64,000 nt of DNA from an uncultured Clostridia bacterium (lineage in GTDB: Bacteria > Bacillota > Clostridia > Oscillospirales > Acutalibacteraceae): NCBI GenBank assembly GCA_947623175.1, contig CANQGK010000012.1, positions 1-64,000 on the forward strand. The letters run 5' to 3'. The position numbers and the translations under genes are program-made. Shown here in pieces: positions 1 to 7,725 of this stretch (the stretch's first letter is position 1; each line of letters begins with the position of its first letter). The notes under the pieces were generated by a model, which saw nothing but the letters and a program-made list of their open reading frames with translations, had not been told where the DNA came from and did no database searches.

Positions 1-29
1 AGCTTCCGCCGCTCAATACACTTCAACAT
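1..29 (-). CDS. N-terminus of a divergent unknown gene (partial)
   Basis: Only the first nine codons (MLKCIERRK) lie in the window. The ATG at 27-29 has a strong GGAGG site at 37-41 and a good promoter further upstream on the same strand, so this is probably a real gene transcribed away from nifJ. Nothing can be said about its function. Confidence 0.6.
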
Positions 30-81
30 ATCTCTTCCTCCAAAAAATAAAATAAAATAAAAATTCGGTTTTACCACCTTT

Positions 82-110
82 ATTGTACTACATTTTACCG
101 TTTGATACAA
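82..110 (-). promoter_or_regulatory. Sigma-A-type promoter for the leftward gene
   Basis: On the minus strand, TTGTAT (105-110) and TACAAT (82-87) are separated by 17 nt, upstream of the ribosome-binding site at 37-41. Confidence 0.55.
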
Positions 111-160
111 AATTTCTTTGGGAAATTGCAAAAATTTTTTCATAAAAACAAATTCGCATA

Positions 161-189
161 TTTACAAATGTGAAAAAAAGTGATATTAT
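161..189 (+). promoter_or_regulatory. nifJ promoter
   Basis: TTTACA (161-166) and TATTAT (184-189) are 17 nt apart in an AT-rich region. The nifJ ribosome-binding site AGGAGG follows at 261-266, giving an untranslated leader of about 75-80 nt. Confidence 0.6.
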
Positions 190-274
190 AATATTTGTAT
201 GAGAGGGCGAATTGTTATTTTTTTATCAACTTTTTTAACCCGGCTCAAGATATTACATTTAGGAGGAATTTTAA

Positions 275-3200
275 ATGTCCAGAAAATTCAAGACTATGGA
301 CGGTAACAACGCCGCGGCTTACGTGTCTTATGCATTTACCGAAGTAGCCGGTATTTATCCGATTACGCCGTCCAGCCCTATGGCGGATTATGTCGATCAG
401 TGGTCCGCTCAGGGGGTTAAAAATATTTTCGGAACTACGGTCAAGGTTTCCGAAATGCAATCCGAGGCAGGCGCCGCAGGTACCGTTCACGGCTCGTTGG
501 CGGCAGGCGCTCTTACCACCACCTATACCGCTTCGCAGGGCCTTTTGCTTATGATCCCGAACATGTACAAGATAGCGGGCGAGCTTCTTCCCGCCGTATT
601 CCATGTATCGGCTCGCTGTGTGGCTTCTCATGCGCTTAACATTTTCGGCGACCATTCGGACGTTTACGCATGCCGTCAGACCGGTTTTGCTATGCTTGCC
701 GAAACAAATCCGCAGGAGGTTATGGATCTCGGCGCGGTAGCTCATCTTGCCGCTATCAAAAGCCGCGTTCCGTTTATCAATTTCTTTGACGGTTTCCGCA
801 CTTCTCATGAAATTCAAAAAATTCAGGTTTGGGATTATGAGGATCTTAAGGAAATGTGCGATATGGACGCCGTCGACGCATTCCGCAAGCGCGCCCTTAA
901 CCCCGAGCATCCCGTTATGCGCGGTTCGCACGAAAACGGCGATATCTTCTTCCAGCACCGTGAGGCTTGCAATAAGTATTACGACGCCGCTCCCGCTATC
1001 GTTGAGGAGTATATGAATAAGGTAAACGCCAAGCTCGGCACCGATTACAAGCTCTTTAATTACTACGGCGCACCCGACGCGGAGCGCGTTATTGTAGCGA
1101 TGGGCTCCATTTGCGACGTTGCGGAGGAGGTTATCGATTACCTCACTGCCAAGGGTGAAAAGGTAGGCCTTGTCAAGGTTCGCCTCTATCGCCCCTTCTC
1201 TGCCGAAAAGTTGGCGGAGGCTATCCCGGCGTCGGTTAAGAAAATCGCCGTGCTTGACAGAACCAAGGAACCCGGATCTCTCGGTGAGCCGCTGTTCCTC
1301 GACGTTGTAGCCGCTCTTGCCGCCGTAGGCAGAAAGGTAGACGCGGTTATCGGCGGCCGTTACGGTCTTGGCTCAAAGGATACCCCGCCTTCGAGCGTAT
1401 TCGCCGTATACAAGGAGCTTGAAAAGGACGCTCCCAAGCCGCAGTTCACTATCGGTATAACCGACGACGTGACCTGTCTTTCGCTTGACGAAGAACCCGC
1501 TCCGAACACCGCGGCGGAGGGCACTATAGAGTGTAAGTTCTGGGGTCTCGGCGGCGACGGTACCGTAGGCGCCAACAAGGACTCCATCAAAATCATCGGC
1601 GACCATACCGACAAATACGTTCAGGCGTACTTCCAATACGACTCCAAAAAGACCGGCGGTATCACCATTTCTCACTTGAGATTCGGCGATAAGCCCATTA
1701 AGAGCCCTTACTATATAAATAAAGCCGACTTTGTCGCCTGCCATAACCCTTCGTACGTAATCAAGGGTTATAAAATGGTAAACGACGTTAAGCCCGGCGG
1801 CGTATTCCTTATTAACTGTCAATGGTCCGCGGAGGAGCTTAACGAGCATATGCCCGCCGAAGCCAAGCGCTACATTGCCAAGAATAATATCCAGCTTTAC
1901 ACCGTTAACGCTATCGACATTGCGGCGCAGATAGGCCTCGGCAAGCGTACAAATACCGTTTTGCAGTCCGCCTTCTTCTCACTCGCAAAGGTATTGCCCC
2001 CCGAGGACGCTATCGGATATATGAAGGAAAAAGCCCAGAAGTTTATGAAGAAGGGCAAAGAAATCGTTGAAATGAACGAAAAGGCTATCGACGCCGGCGC
2101 TACCGCTTACGTTAAGATAGACGTACCCGCCGATTGGGCAAATGCCGTAGATGCCGAAGCCGCAAAGGCTTCCGAGGGCCCCGCTAAGCTTGTCAAGATG
2201 GTTGACAATATTATGAAGCCCGTAGGTCTTATGGACGGCGACTCGCTTCCCGTTTCGGCGTTCGAGGACCATGTTGACGGTACTTTCGAGCAGGGCGCTT
2301 CCGCATTTGAAAAGCGCGGCGTTGCCGTTATGGTTCCCGAGTGGAACAATACGACCTGTATCGGCTGCAACAAGTGCGCATTCGTTTGTCCGCACGCTAC
2401 AATTCGCCCCTATGCGTTGTCCGCCGACGAAAAGGCCGCCGCACCCGCACATATTAAGATCGCGGAAAAAGAAAAGCTCGTCACCAACAAGGGTTATTCG
2501 TTTGCGATGACCGTTTCTCCGCTTGACTGTATGGGCTGCGGAGTATGCGTGGGCGAATGTCCGACCAACTCCCTTAAAATGGTTCCGCAGGAATCACAGC
2601 TTGCCGAGCAGGAGGTATTCGATTATTGCGTTGCCAACGTTACCGCCAAGGCAGACGTTGCGTCCGACGCAAACGTAATCACTTCTCAGTTCAAAAAGCC
2701 TTACCTTGAGTTCTCGGGATCCTGCGCCGGCTGTGCCGAAACCGCTTACGCGCGTCTGGTTACCCAGCTTTTCGGCGACAGAATGTACATTTCAAACGCA
2801 ACGGGTTGTTCGTCTATCTGGGGCGGCCCTGCCGCTACTTCTCCCTATACGACCAATGCCGAGGGCCACGGCCCCGCTTGGGCAAACTCGCTGTTTGAGG
2901 ACAACGCCGAGCACGGTTACGGCATCTATCTCGGACAAAAGGCCATAAGAGACCGCCTTATCGCGGACGTTGAAGCGATCGTCGCTTCGGATAAAGCCGC
3001 GGCGGACGTAAAGACCGCGGGCGAGGCGTATCTTGCAACCCTTAACGACGGCGATAAGAATACAGATGCCGCCAAAGCGCTCGTTTCCGCTATCGAAGCC
3101 GCCGGCGCAAATTGCGACCTTTGCAAGGACGTTATCGATAATAAAGAATACCTCTCCAAGAAGTCCGTTTGGATCTTCGGCGGAGACGGCTGGGCTTACG

Positions 3201-3820
3201 ATATCGGCTTCGGCGGCGTTGACCATGTTCTTGCTGCCGGAAGCAACGTAAACATTATGGTATTTGATACCGAGGTTTACTCCAACACGGGCGGTCAGGC
3301 TTCCAAAGCCTCCAATATCGGTCAGGTTGCGCAATTCGCGGCTGCCGGTAAGGCTATTGCGAAGAAGAGTCTTGCCGAAATCGCAATGTCCTACGGTTAC
3401 ATTTACGTGGCGCAGATCGCTATGGGCGCCGATATGAACCAGACGCTTAAGGCTATAAAGGAAGCGGAGGCTTATGACGGTCCTTCACTCGTTATCTGCT
3501 ACTCGCCCTGTGAGATGCACTCCATTAAGGGCGGCATGGTCAACTGCCAGAAGGAAATGAGAAAAGCGGTTGCCTGCGGATATTGGGATCTCTTCCGCTA
3601 TAATCCCGCGCTCAAGGAAGCCGGCAAGAATCCGTTCAGCCTCGACAGCAAGCCCGCTACCGCCGATTACAAGGAATTTATCCTCGGCGAAGCGCGTTAC
3701 TCCTCGCTTACACGCTCCTTCCCCGAGCGCGCCGAAGAACTCTTTGAAAAGGCGTCCGACACGGCAAAAGCCCGTCGCGCACACCTCGAGAAGCTTGTTG
3801 AGCTTTACGGTAAACAGTAA
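275..3820 (+). CDS. nifJ: Pyruvate:ferredoxin (flavodoxin) oxidoreductase, single-subunit
   Basis: This enzyme converts pyruvate and CoA to acetyl-CoA and CO2 and reduces ferredoxin in the cytoplasm, the central step of anaerobic fermentation. The 1181 residues match the full-length homodimeric form. The N-terminus carries the pyruvate-binding YPITPSSPM stretch. Two ferredoxin-type clusters follow: Cys 695/698/701/705 and Cys 752/755/758/762. Further cluster cysteines lie at 817 and 820 (GSCAGC). The thiamine-diphosphate motif GDGWAYDIGFGG starts near 970, with YSNTGGQASKA after it. The start is fixed by AGGAGG 8 nt upstream. It is monocistronic, with its own promoter and a terminator hairpin. 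No lesion is seen. Confidence 0.97.
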   Translation: MSRKFKTMDGNNAAAYVSYAFTEVAGIYPITPSSPMADYVDQWSAQGVKNIFGTTVKVSEMQSEAGAAGTVHGSLAAGALTTTYTASQGLLLMIPNMYKIAGELLPAVFHVSARCVASHALNIFGDHSDVYACRQTGFAMLAETNPQEVMDLGAVAHLAAIKSRVPFINFFDGFRTSHEIQKIQVWDYEDLKEMCDMDAVDAFRKRALNPEHPVMRGSHENGDIFFQHREACNKYYDAAPAIVEEYMNKVNAKLGTDYKLFNYYGAPDAERVIVAMGSICDVAEEVIDYLTAKGEKVGLVKVRLYRPFSAEKLAEAIPASVKKIAVLDRTKEPGSLGEPLFLDVVAALAAVGRKVDAVIGGRYGLGSKDTPPSSVFAVYKELEKDAPKPQFTIGITDDVTCLSLDEEPAPNTAAEGTIECKFWGLGGDGTVGANKDSIKIIGDHTDKYVQAYFQYDSKKTGGITISHLRFGDKPIKSPYYINKADFVACHNPSYVIKGYKMVNDVKPGGVFLINCQWSAEELNEHMPAEAKRYIAKNNIQLYTVNAIDIAAQIGLGKRTNTVLQSAFFSLAKVLPPEDAIGYMKEKAQKFMKKGKEIVEMNEKAIDAGATAYVKIDVPADWANAVDAEAAKASEGPAKLVKMVDNIMKPVGLMDGDSLPVSAFEDHVDGTFEQGASAFEKRGVAVMVPEWNNTTCIGCNKCAFVCPHATIRPYALSADEKAAAPAHIKIAEKEKLVTNKGYSFAMTVSPLDCMGCGVCVGECPTNSLKMVPQESQLAEQEVFDYCVANVTAKADVASDANVITSQFKKPYLEFSGSCAGCAETAYARLVTQLFGDRMYISNATGCSSIWGGPAATSPYTTNAEGHGPAWANSLFEDNAEHGYGIYLGQKAIRDRLIADVEAIVASDKAAADVKTAGEAYLATLNDGDKNTDAAKALVSAIEAAGANCDLCKDVIDNKEYLSKKSVWIFGGDGWAYDIGFGGVDHVLAAGSNVNIMVFDTEVYSNTGGQASKASNIGQVAQFAAAGKAIAKKSLAEIAMSYGYIYVAQIAMGADMNQTLKAIKEAEAYDGPSLVICYSPCEMHSIKGGMVNCQKEMRKAVACGYWDLFRYNPALKEAGKNPFSLDSKPATADYKEFILGEARYSSLTRSFPERAEELFEKASDTAKARRAHLEKLVELYGKQ

Positions 3821-3860
3821 AGCCTTAAAAGCACTTTACGGCAAACAGCATAAATCCGAG

Positions 3861-3890
3861 AGCCACCGTGTAACGCGGTGGCTTTCGCTT
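3861..3890 (+). terminator. Terminator after nifJ
   Basis: AGCCACCG (3861-3868) pairs with CGGTGGCT (3876-3883), followed by a T-rich stretch. Confidence 0.65.
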
Positions 3891-3919
3891 TATAATCTTT
3901 AGCTTCATTTTGGCTTTAC

Positions 3920-3983
3920 TTTTTCTCTCCCCTTGTCTTTTGCTCCGCAAAAGCCACCCCCCTCGTCAGATGGGGGCGAGGCG
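3920..3983 (+). repeat. Palindromic intergenic repeat, family C, copy 1
   Basis: Pattern: CTCTCCC, a small TTTTGC/GCAAAA hairpin, then CCACCCCCCTCGTCAGATGG and GGGGCGAGGCG, which fold as hairpins. Similar units occur at 4111-4174, 6566-6634 (inverted), 7086-7156 (inverted) and 11724-11808. It is non-coding and REP-like. Confidence 0.7.
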
Positions 3984-3994
3984 CAATGTAAAAC

Positions 3995-4070
3995 GAAGCG
4001 GCGCTATGCGCCATGAAGAATGAAGCGCTCGCTTGCGCGAGACATTTCGGTGTCCGCTTCGCGGACGGAT
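3995..4070 (+). repeat. Palindromic repeat family E, copy 1
   Basis: A 76-nt block of four small hairpins (GGCGCTATGCGCC, GCGCTCGCTTGCGCG, GACATTTCGGTGTC, GTCCGCTTCGCGGAC). The same block recurs at 11970-12045 with only a few substitutions. Confidence 0.7.
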
Positions 4071-4110
4071 TGTAAAAAGTAAAAATTTTTAGGTTCTTCT
4101 CGGCTTTACT

Positions 4111-4174
4111 TTTTTCTCTCCCTCCGTCTTTTGCTTCGCAAAATCCACCTCCCCCGTCAGGTGGAGGCGGGGCG
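4111..4174 (+). repeat. Palindromic intergenic repeat, family C, copy 2
   Basis: A second copy of the family C unit. The gap 3821-4463 is otherwise made of such repeats plus the promoter at 4295-4323. I see no gene in it. Confidence 0.65.
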
Positions 4175-4294
4175 CTCTCGCACACCATGAAAAATAAAGC
4201 GGCAGGCGCCGCTTGAAAATGGCGGGGAAAAGGGCAAAAATAGAAAATTCGGCGTTTTTTGTGCAAATTTACGGATATTTTTTGCAAAAAGTTA

Positions 4295-4323
4295 TTGAAA
4301 AATTGACAAGTATATGTTAAAAT
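4295..4323 (+). promoter_or_regulatory. Promoter of the first leader/surface-protein unit
   Basis: TTGAAA (4295-4300), 17 nt, TAAAAT (4318-4323). Transcription would start about 140 nt before the leader ORF. The second copy has no equally clear promoter. Confidence 0.5.
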
Positions 4324-4481
4324 TTGTTATGTATATTTGGCGGTGCTATGGGCAAAGGCGCTTGCCGGCGCGGCTGCCCGCATAAAATAAGCGGTTGCGC
4401 TCTTGAATCGCGCGAATCAAGCCTTTTTATGCCGATATACACGATAACAAAAAACGATAATACGAAAGGAGGCTTCCTCTT

Positions 4482-4592
4482 ATGAAAAACGCACAAATGA
4501 CAAAAATTCCCATGGGGGGGGGGCAAAGGCCCGCCTTATTAGGTAAATTGACGGACTTCCGCGGAGGGAGCCGCACCTTACTTATGAGATAG
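4482..4592 (+). CDS. 36-codon leader ORF with G10 tract, copy 1
   Basis: The ATG sits 9 nt after AAAGGAGG (4465-4472). The ORF encodes MKNAQMTKIP, then M-GGG-QRPALLGKLTDF and a basic tail, 36 residues, with stop TAG at 4590-4592. A G10 run at 4514-4523 supplies the three glycines. The second leader (7524-7634) keeps the same length, start, stop and most residues. Several differences are non-synonymous (M6/L, K8/N, M11/T, Q15/H, R16/G, G28/R), so the conservation may be for RNA structure rather than peptide. It could be a leader peptide whose translation alters the fold, or a fortuitous ORF in a structured RNA. Confidence 0.45.
   Translation: MKNAQMTKIPMGGGQRPALLGKLTDFRGGSRTLLMR
4514..4523 (+). 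repeat. G10 homopolymer in leader ORF, copy 1
   Basis: Ten consecutive G residues inside the leader ORF. Equivalent runs occur at 7556-7565 and, elsewhere, at 39593-39602. Slippage would shift the leader reading frame. Confidence 0.9.
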
Positions 4593-4685
4593 ACGCACTC
4601 CGATTTTGACGGCATTAATCGGGGCTTCGTCTCAACCCCGAATTTCAAAAATGCCGCAAAATTAAATAAGGAGTGTGTTATACAC

Positions 4686-6395
4686 ATGAACAAGACCAAA
4701 GCTACCAAAAAGGCTTTGCTTATGAGCATGTTATCTATGCTTATTTGTATAGCAATGCTGATTGGTTCTACGTTCGCGTGGTTTACCGATTCGGTGACCA
4801 GCGGTAAAAACCGCATCGTTGCGGGTAATTTGGACGTTGAAATGGATTACACCCTCACGCCGGAAAATGCGGATTCGTGGAAGAACGTGCAGGACGCCGT
4901 AAATCTCTTTAATCCCGAGACGTTTTGGGAGCCGGGCCACACCGAGTTGGTGTATTTGCGCGTGCGCAACGTCGGATCCTTGGCGCTTAAATATCAATTC
5001 GTCCTGCGGGCGTCGGACAAGGTTATCGGACAGAACGCAAAAGGCGAAGATATCGACCTCGAAAAGATACTTAAGTACGGCGTTGTAAGTTCCGTCGATG
5101 CCGCTTATCCCACCAGAGCCGACGCGCGGAATGCGGTGGAGACTTCCGCAAAAACCATTTCCGAAAAGTATAAATCCGATGAGGCAAATCTTGACGCCGG
5201 CGTAACAAGCGACACCATTGCGCTGGTGGTTTATATGCCGGAGGAGGTCGGCGACGAGGCGAACTATCGCGGCGACAAGGTTCCTTCCATCAGTTTGGAC
5301 GTCGAGCTCCAAGCCACACAGTATACCAAAGAATATGACAGCTTCGGCAATGATTACGATAAGGACGCCCCGCTTAATTTTGTAGAAGCGGCAGATACCG
5401 CTTCGCTCAAAGAGGCAGTGGAAAATGCCGACGATGACGGCGTTACCATTATGCTGACGGGCGAGTCTTACGAGTCGGTCGGTGAGCTCAGCGTAAATCA
5501 CGATACGGTCATCACCGGTACGGCGGACAATATGCCCGAGTTAAACGCCGCGGAAATCGTGATAAACGACGACTCCGCTTTAACGCTTAACAGTGTTGAG
5601 CTCACGGGTGCAAGCTATATCGCGGAAACAAACGCTTCTTCCATTACCGTTACCAATTGTAAAATGGTGGACGTTGAACCGCCTGTCGACGATGTAAAGA
5701 CGTATAATAAAAGCCGCAACAGCGTAATCGCGCTTAGCAGCTACGAAGGCAGTGAGGTTAAGCTGGATATTCGTGACAACGTCTTCGAATTAAAAAATTC
5801 AAATTACCTTAATTTGCAGGATTATCCTGCCGCCATTATCGGTTGGGATAGGATTATGGACGGTTCCGTTATCAGCGGAAACACCTTCGGTTCTCCCGAA
5901 AACCCGTGGGGCTTCGTAGTCTTTAAGCCTATGAACTTTAACGAGGGCGCCAAGGTTGAAATCAGCAATAACACCGTGTACGGCGGTTACGGCACCAAAA
6001 CTTACTTTGTTGATCCTTGTCCGAACACTTCCCGTGCCAACACTTATACAATTATCTATGACGGCAACCGTGTCTTTAACACCGGCAGCAGCGGCGCGGT
6101 AGTTACCGACGTTGATGTGCAGGGTACTCCCGGTAACGGGCAGATCCTTGTATTGGAAAACAATCTGCATGGTGACAATAAGGTTACGCTGGATGATATC
6201 GAACGCAAAGCCAATTCGTATAACTACGTCGGAGTAGACGTTACGCTTGACGAAAACGGCAAGATCACCGGCGGAAGCTTTGTGGTAAGAGACTTAGAGC
6301 TTCTCAATGAGGCGCTTGCAGACGGCTATACGGCAAATGCGGTTCCGGATAAGTTTAGCTCCGGCAGTCAGGTTTATGAAGTTACGGCAGATTAG
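4686..6395 (+). CDS. Secreted TasA/CalY-like surface protein with beta-helix region
   Basis: The 569-residue protein begins with a lysine-rich, hydrophobic signal of the SipW-dependent type (GSTFAWFTDSVTSGKNRIVA near residues 27-46), normally cleaved by a dedicated SipW signal peptidase not present in this window. Residues ~45-215 resemble the TasA/camelysin fold (WEPGHTELVYLRVRNVGSLA). Residues ~235-480 have repeating beta-strand/turn patterns typical of a right-handed parallel beta-helix. No LPXTG, dockerin or membrane anchor is seen. TasA relatives form extracellular matrix fibres; that role here is inferred. The ribosome-binding site AAGGAG at 4668-4673 lies in the possible anti-Shine-Dalgarno duplex of the leader. 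The 7726 gene shares the signal and first domain. Confidence 0.75.
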   Translation: MNKTKATKKALLMSMLSMLICIAMLIGSTFAWFTDSVTSGKNRIVAGNLDVEMDYTLTPENADSWKNVQDAVNLFNPETFWEPGHTELVYLRVRNVGSLALKYQFVLRASDKVIGQNAKGEDIDLEKILKYGVVSSVDAAYPTRADARNAVETSAKTISEKYKSDEANLDAGVTSDTIALVVYMPEEVGDEANYRGDKVPSISLDVELQATQYTKEYDSFGNDYDKDAPLNFVEAADTASLKEAVENADDDGVTIMLTGESYESVGELSVNHDTVITGTADNMPELNAAEIVINDDSALTLNSVELTGASYIAETNASSITVTNCKMVDVEPPVDDVKTYNKSRNSVIALSSYEGSEVKLDIRDNVFELKNSNYLNLQDYPAAIIGWDRIMDGSVISGNTFGSPENPWGFVVFKPMNFNEGAKVEISNNTVYGGYGTKTYFVDPCPNTSRANTYTIIYDGNRVFNTGSSGAVVTDVDVQGTPGNGQILVLENNLHGDNKVTLDDIERKANSYNYVGVDVTLDENGKITGGSFVVRDLELLNEALADGYTANAVPDKFSSGSQVYEVTAD

Positions 6396-6439
6396 TAATC
6401 GTACGGTAATGCCGTAAAGCTTTTTTAAAAACAATTTTT

Positions 6440-6515
6440 CGCCGCCCTCTACAGAGGGCGGGGATTCAAGGGCATGAGTTTCCGCTTATGCCTTTGAATC
6501 GCCGAAAGGCGAAAA
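6440..6515 (+). repeat. Hairpin repeat family D, copy 1
   Basis: CGCCCTCTACAGAGGGCG hairpin, then GATTCAAGGGCAT paired with ATGCCTTTGAATC and a small CGCCGAAAGGCG hairpin. Copies follow at 6966-7035 and 7441-7494. It could end transcription of the upstream gene. Confidence 0.7.
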
Positions 6516-6565
6516 TAAGCTTTATATCCGCAATATCCGAAATTTCCCCAACTGCGCGCTTGCGC

Positions 6566-6634
6566 GCCCTGCCTCCACCTGACGGGGGAGGTGGATTTGC
6601 CGTAGGCAAGACGGAAGGAGAGAAAAGGTAAAGC
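6566..6634 (-). repeat. Palindromic repeat family C, copy 3 (inverted)
   Basis: Inverted version of the 4111-4174 unit; GCCTCCACCTGACGGGGGAG is the core. Confidence 0.65.
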
Positions 6635-6681
6635 TTAGATGAGGCTAAAAATTATAAGAAGAAGCTAAAGATTATAAAAAC

Positions 6682-6826
6682 AAAGCCTCCCTTGCCTAAA
6701 GGGAGGTGGCGGCGTAGCCGACGGAGGGATTAACGGGGCTAAAGAATAACTCTCAGCCTCACGGGTAATCGGTATCCCACCACCAACTAACGTTGGTCCC
6801 CCTCCCTTTAGGCAAGGGAGGCTTTA
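6682..6826 (+). repeat. Repeat family B with terminal inverted repeats, copy 1
   Basis: Starts AAAGCCTCCCTTGCCTAAAG and ends with its inverted complement at 6802-6826. An inner ACCAACTAACGTTGGT palindrome lies near the right end. The 145-bp unit is repeated at 7185-7332; a shortened form lies at 12236-12300. Confidence 0.75.
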
Positions 6827-6879
6827 CGGGATTAAGGCGTTTCACACTGCTTGAAAATTTCAATTCAGCATATCTTTAG

Positions 6880-6931
6880 TTTTTCTCTCCCTCAGTCAGC
6901 TACGCTGACAGCTCCCTCGTCAGATGGAGCC
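6880..6931 (-). repeat. Palindromic repeat family A, copy 1 (inverted)
   Basis: Reads, on the minus strand, GGCTCCATCTGACGAGGGAG, a CTGTCAGC/GCTGAC hairpin, then TGAGGGAGAGAAAAA. Other copies: 7386-7439 (inverted), 11904-11958, 12127-12180 and a partial one at 12400-12433. Confidence 0.7.
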
Positions 6932-6965
6932 AATTTTTAAAAAAGTTTGATTACAACAATCTGCA

Positions 6966-7035
6966 CCTCTGCGGAGGGCGGGGATTCAAGGGCATAAGCG
7001 CTTGGTTTCGTGCCTTTGAATCGCCGAAAGGCGAA
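6966..7035 (+). repeat. Hairpin repeat family D, copy 2
   Basis: Near-duplicate of 6440-6515 with a changed loop. Confidence 0.7.
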
Positions 7036-7085
7036 AATAAGCTTTATATTCGAAATATCCGAAATTTTCCCAACTGCGCGCTTGC

Positions 7086-7156
7086 GCGCCCTGCCTCCAC
7101 CTGACGGGGGAGGTGGATTTGCCGTAGGCAAAGACGGAGGGAGAGGAAAGGTAAAG
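7086..7156 (-). repeat. Palindromic repeat family C, copy 4 (inverted)
   Basis: Near-duplicate of 6566-6634. Confidence 0.65.
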
Positions 7157-7184
7157 CCGAGCAGAAGCTAAAGATTATAAAAAT

Positions 7185-7332
7185 AAAGCCTCCCTTGCCT
7201 AAAGGGAGGTGGCTTGCGTAAGCAAGTCGGAGGGATTAACGGGGCTAAAGAATAACTCTCAACCTCACGGGTAATCGGTATCCCACCACCAACTAACGTT
7301 GGTCCCCCTCCCTTTAGGCAAGGGAGGCTTTA
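7185..7332 (+). repeat. Repeat family B, copy 2
   Basis: Near-identical to 6682-6826, including both terminal inverted repeats. Confidence 0.75.
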
Positions 7333-7385
7333 AGTTACCGAAATTTAACAAAGATTAAAAAGTTTAAATTCGGCGCCGTCTGTAG

Positions 7386-7439
7386 TTTTTTCTCTCCCTC
7401 AGTCGGCTTACGCCGACAGCTCCCTCGTCAGATGGAGCC
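7386..7439 (-). repeat. Palindromic repeat family A, copy 2 (inverted)
   Basis: Near-duplicate of 6880-6931. The small hairpin reads GTCGGCTTACGCCGAC, a compensated change from GTCAGCTACGCTGAC, so the stem is kept. Confidence 0.7.
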
Positions 7440-7505
7440 GGGAATCAAAGGGCATAAGCTACGGTTTATGTCTTTTGATTGCCGAAAGGCGAAATTTAAA
7501 AAAAA

Positions 7506-7725
7506 GAAAGGAGGCTTCCTCTTATGAAAAACGCACAATTGACAAATATTCCCACGGGGGGGGGGCACGGGCCCGCCTTATTAGGCAAATTGACGGACTT
7601 CCGCAGAGGAAGCCGCACTTTACTTATGAGATAGACGCACTCCGATTTTGACGGCGTTAATCGGGGCGATGTCTTAACCCCGAATTTAAAAAATGCCGCA
7701 AAATTAAATAAGGAGTGTTATACAC
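7506..7725 (+). promoter_or_regulatory. Structured leader RNA candidate, copy 2
   Basis: Second copy of the 4464-4685 leader. GGCTTCCTCT (7513-7522) and AGAGGAAGCC (7605-7614) form a perfect 10-bp stem. GCC/GGC closes the inner hairpin. The anti-Shine-Dalgarno element ACGCACTCC (7635-7643) can pair with GGAGTG (7712-7717), a shorter duplex than in copy 1. Confidence 0.6.
7524..7634 (+). CDS. 36-codon leader ORF with G10 tract, copy 2
   Basis: Same length, ribosome-binding site (AAAGGAGG 7507-7514) and stop as 4482-4592. It begins MKNAQLTNIPTGGGHGPALL and ends in the same basic tail. The G10 tract is at 7556-7565. Whether the peptide or the RNA is selected is open. Confidence 0.45.
   Translation: MKNAQLTNIPTGGGHGPALLGKLTDFRRGSRTLLMR

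Larger units (their letters stand above)
4464..4685 (+). promoter_or_regulatory. Structured leader RNA candidate, copy 1
   Basis: About 220 nt directly upstream of the surface-protein gene, repeated upstream of the second one (7506-7725). By hand alignment the copies differ by about 15 substitutions and one 2-nt indel. GGCTTCCTCT (4471-4480) can pair with GGAGGGAGCC (4563-4572); the second copy pairs perfectly and this one keeps pairing with two G.U wobbles. GCC..GGT forms a small inner hairpin. ACGCACTCC (4593-4601) is complementary to GGAGTGTGT (4670-4678), which includes the downstream ribosome-binding site. This suggests translational control by a folded leader. The ligand or trigger is unknown. 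Confidence 0.6.
6440..7439 (+). repeat. Tandem duplication of a ~520-bp D-C-B-A repeat block
   Basis: The gap 6396-7505 has no gene. It consists of families D (6440-6515), C (6566-6634, inverted), B (6682-6826) and A (6880-6931), then the same series again: D (6966-7035), C (7086-7156), B (7185-7332), A (7386-7439). A third D copy (7441-7494) then leads into the second leader. Confidence 0.8.

Noticed and set aside
3916-4287. 123-codon ORF in the gap after nifJ
   Set aside because: Made of palindromic repeat families C and E read in one frame; no start signal.
4464-4592. Naming the leader a c-di-GMP-I (GEMM) riboswitch
   Set aside because: Only short segments resemble the consensus; the GNRA tetraloop and receptor are not seen. 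Left as an unclassified structured leader.
6440-7494. CRISPR array at the regular repeats
   Set aside because: Repeats are long, of four different families and palindromic, without unique spacers of constant length or cas genes.
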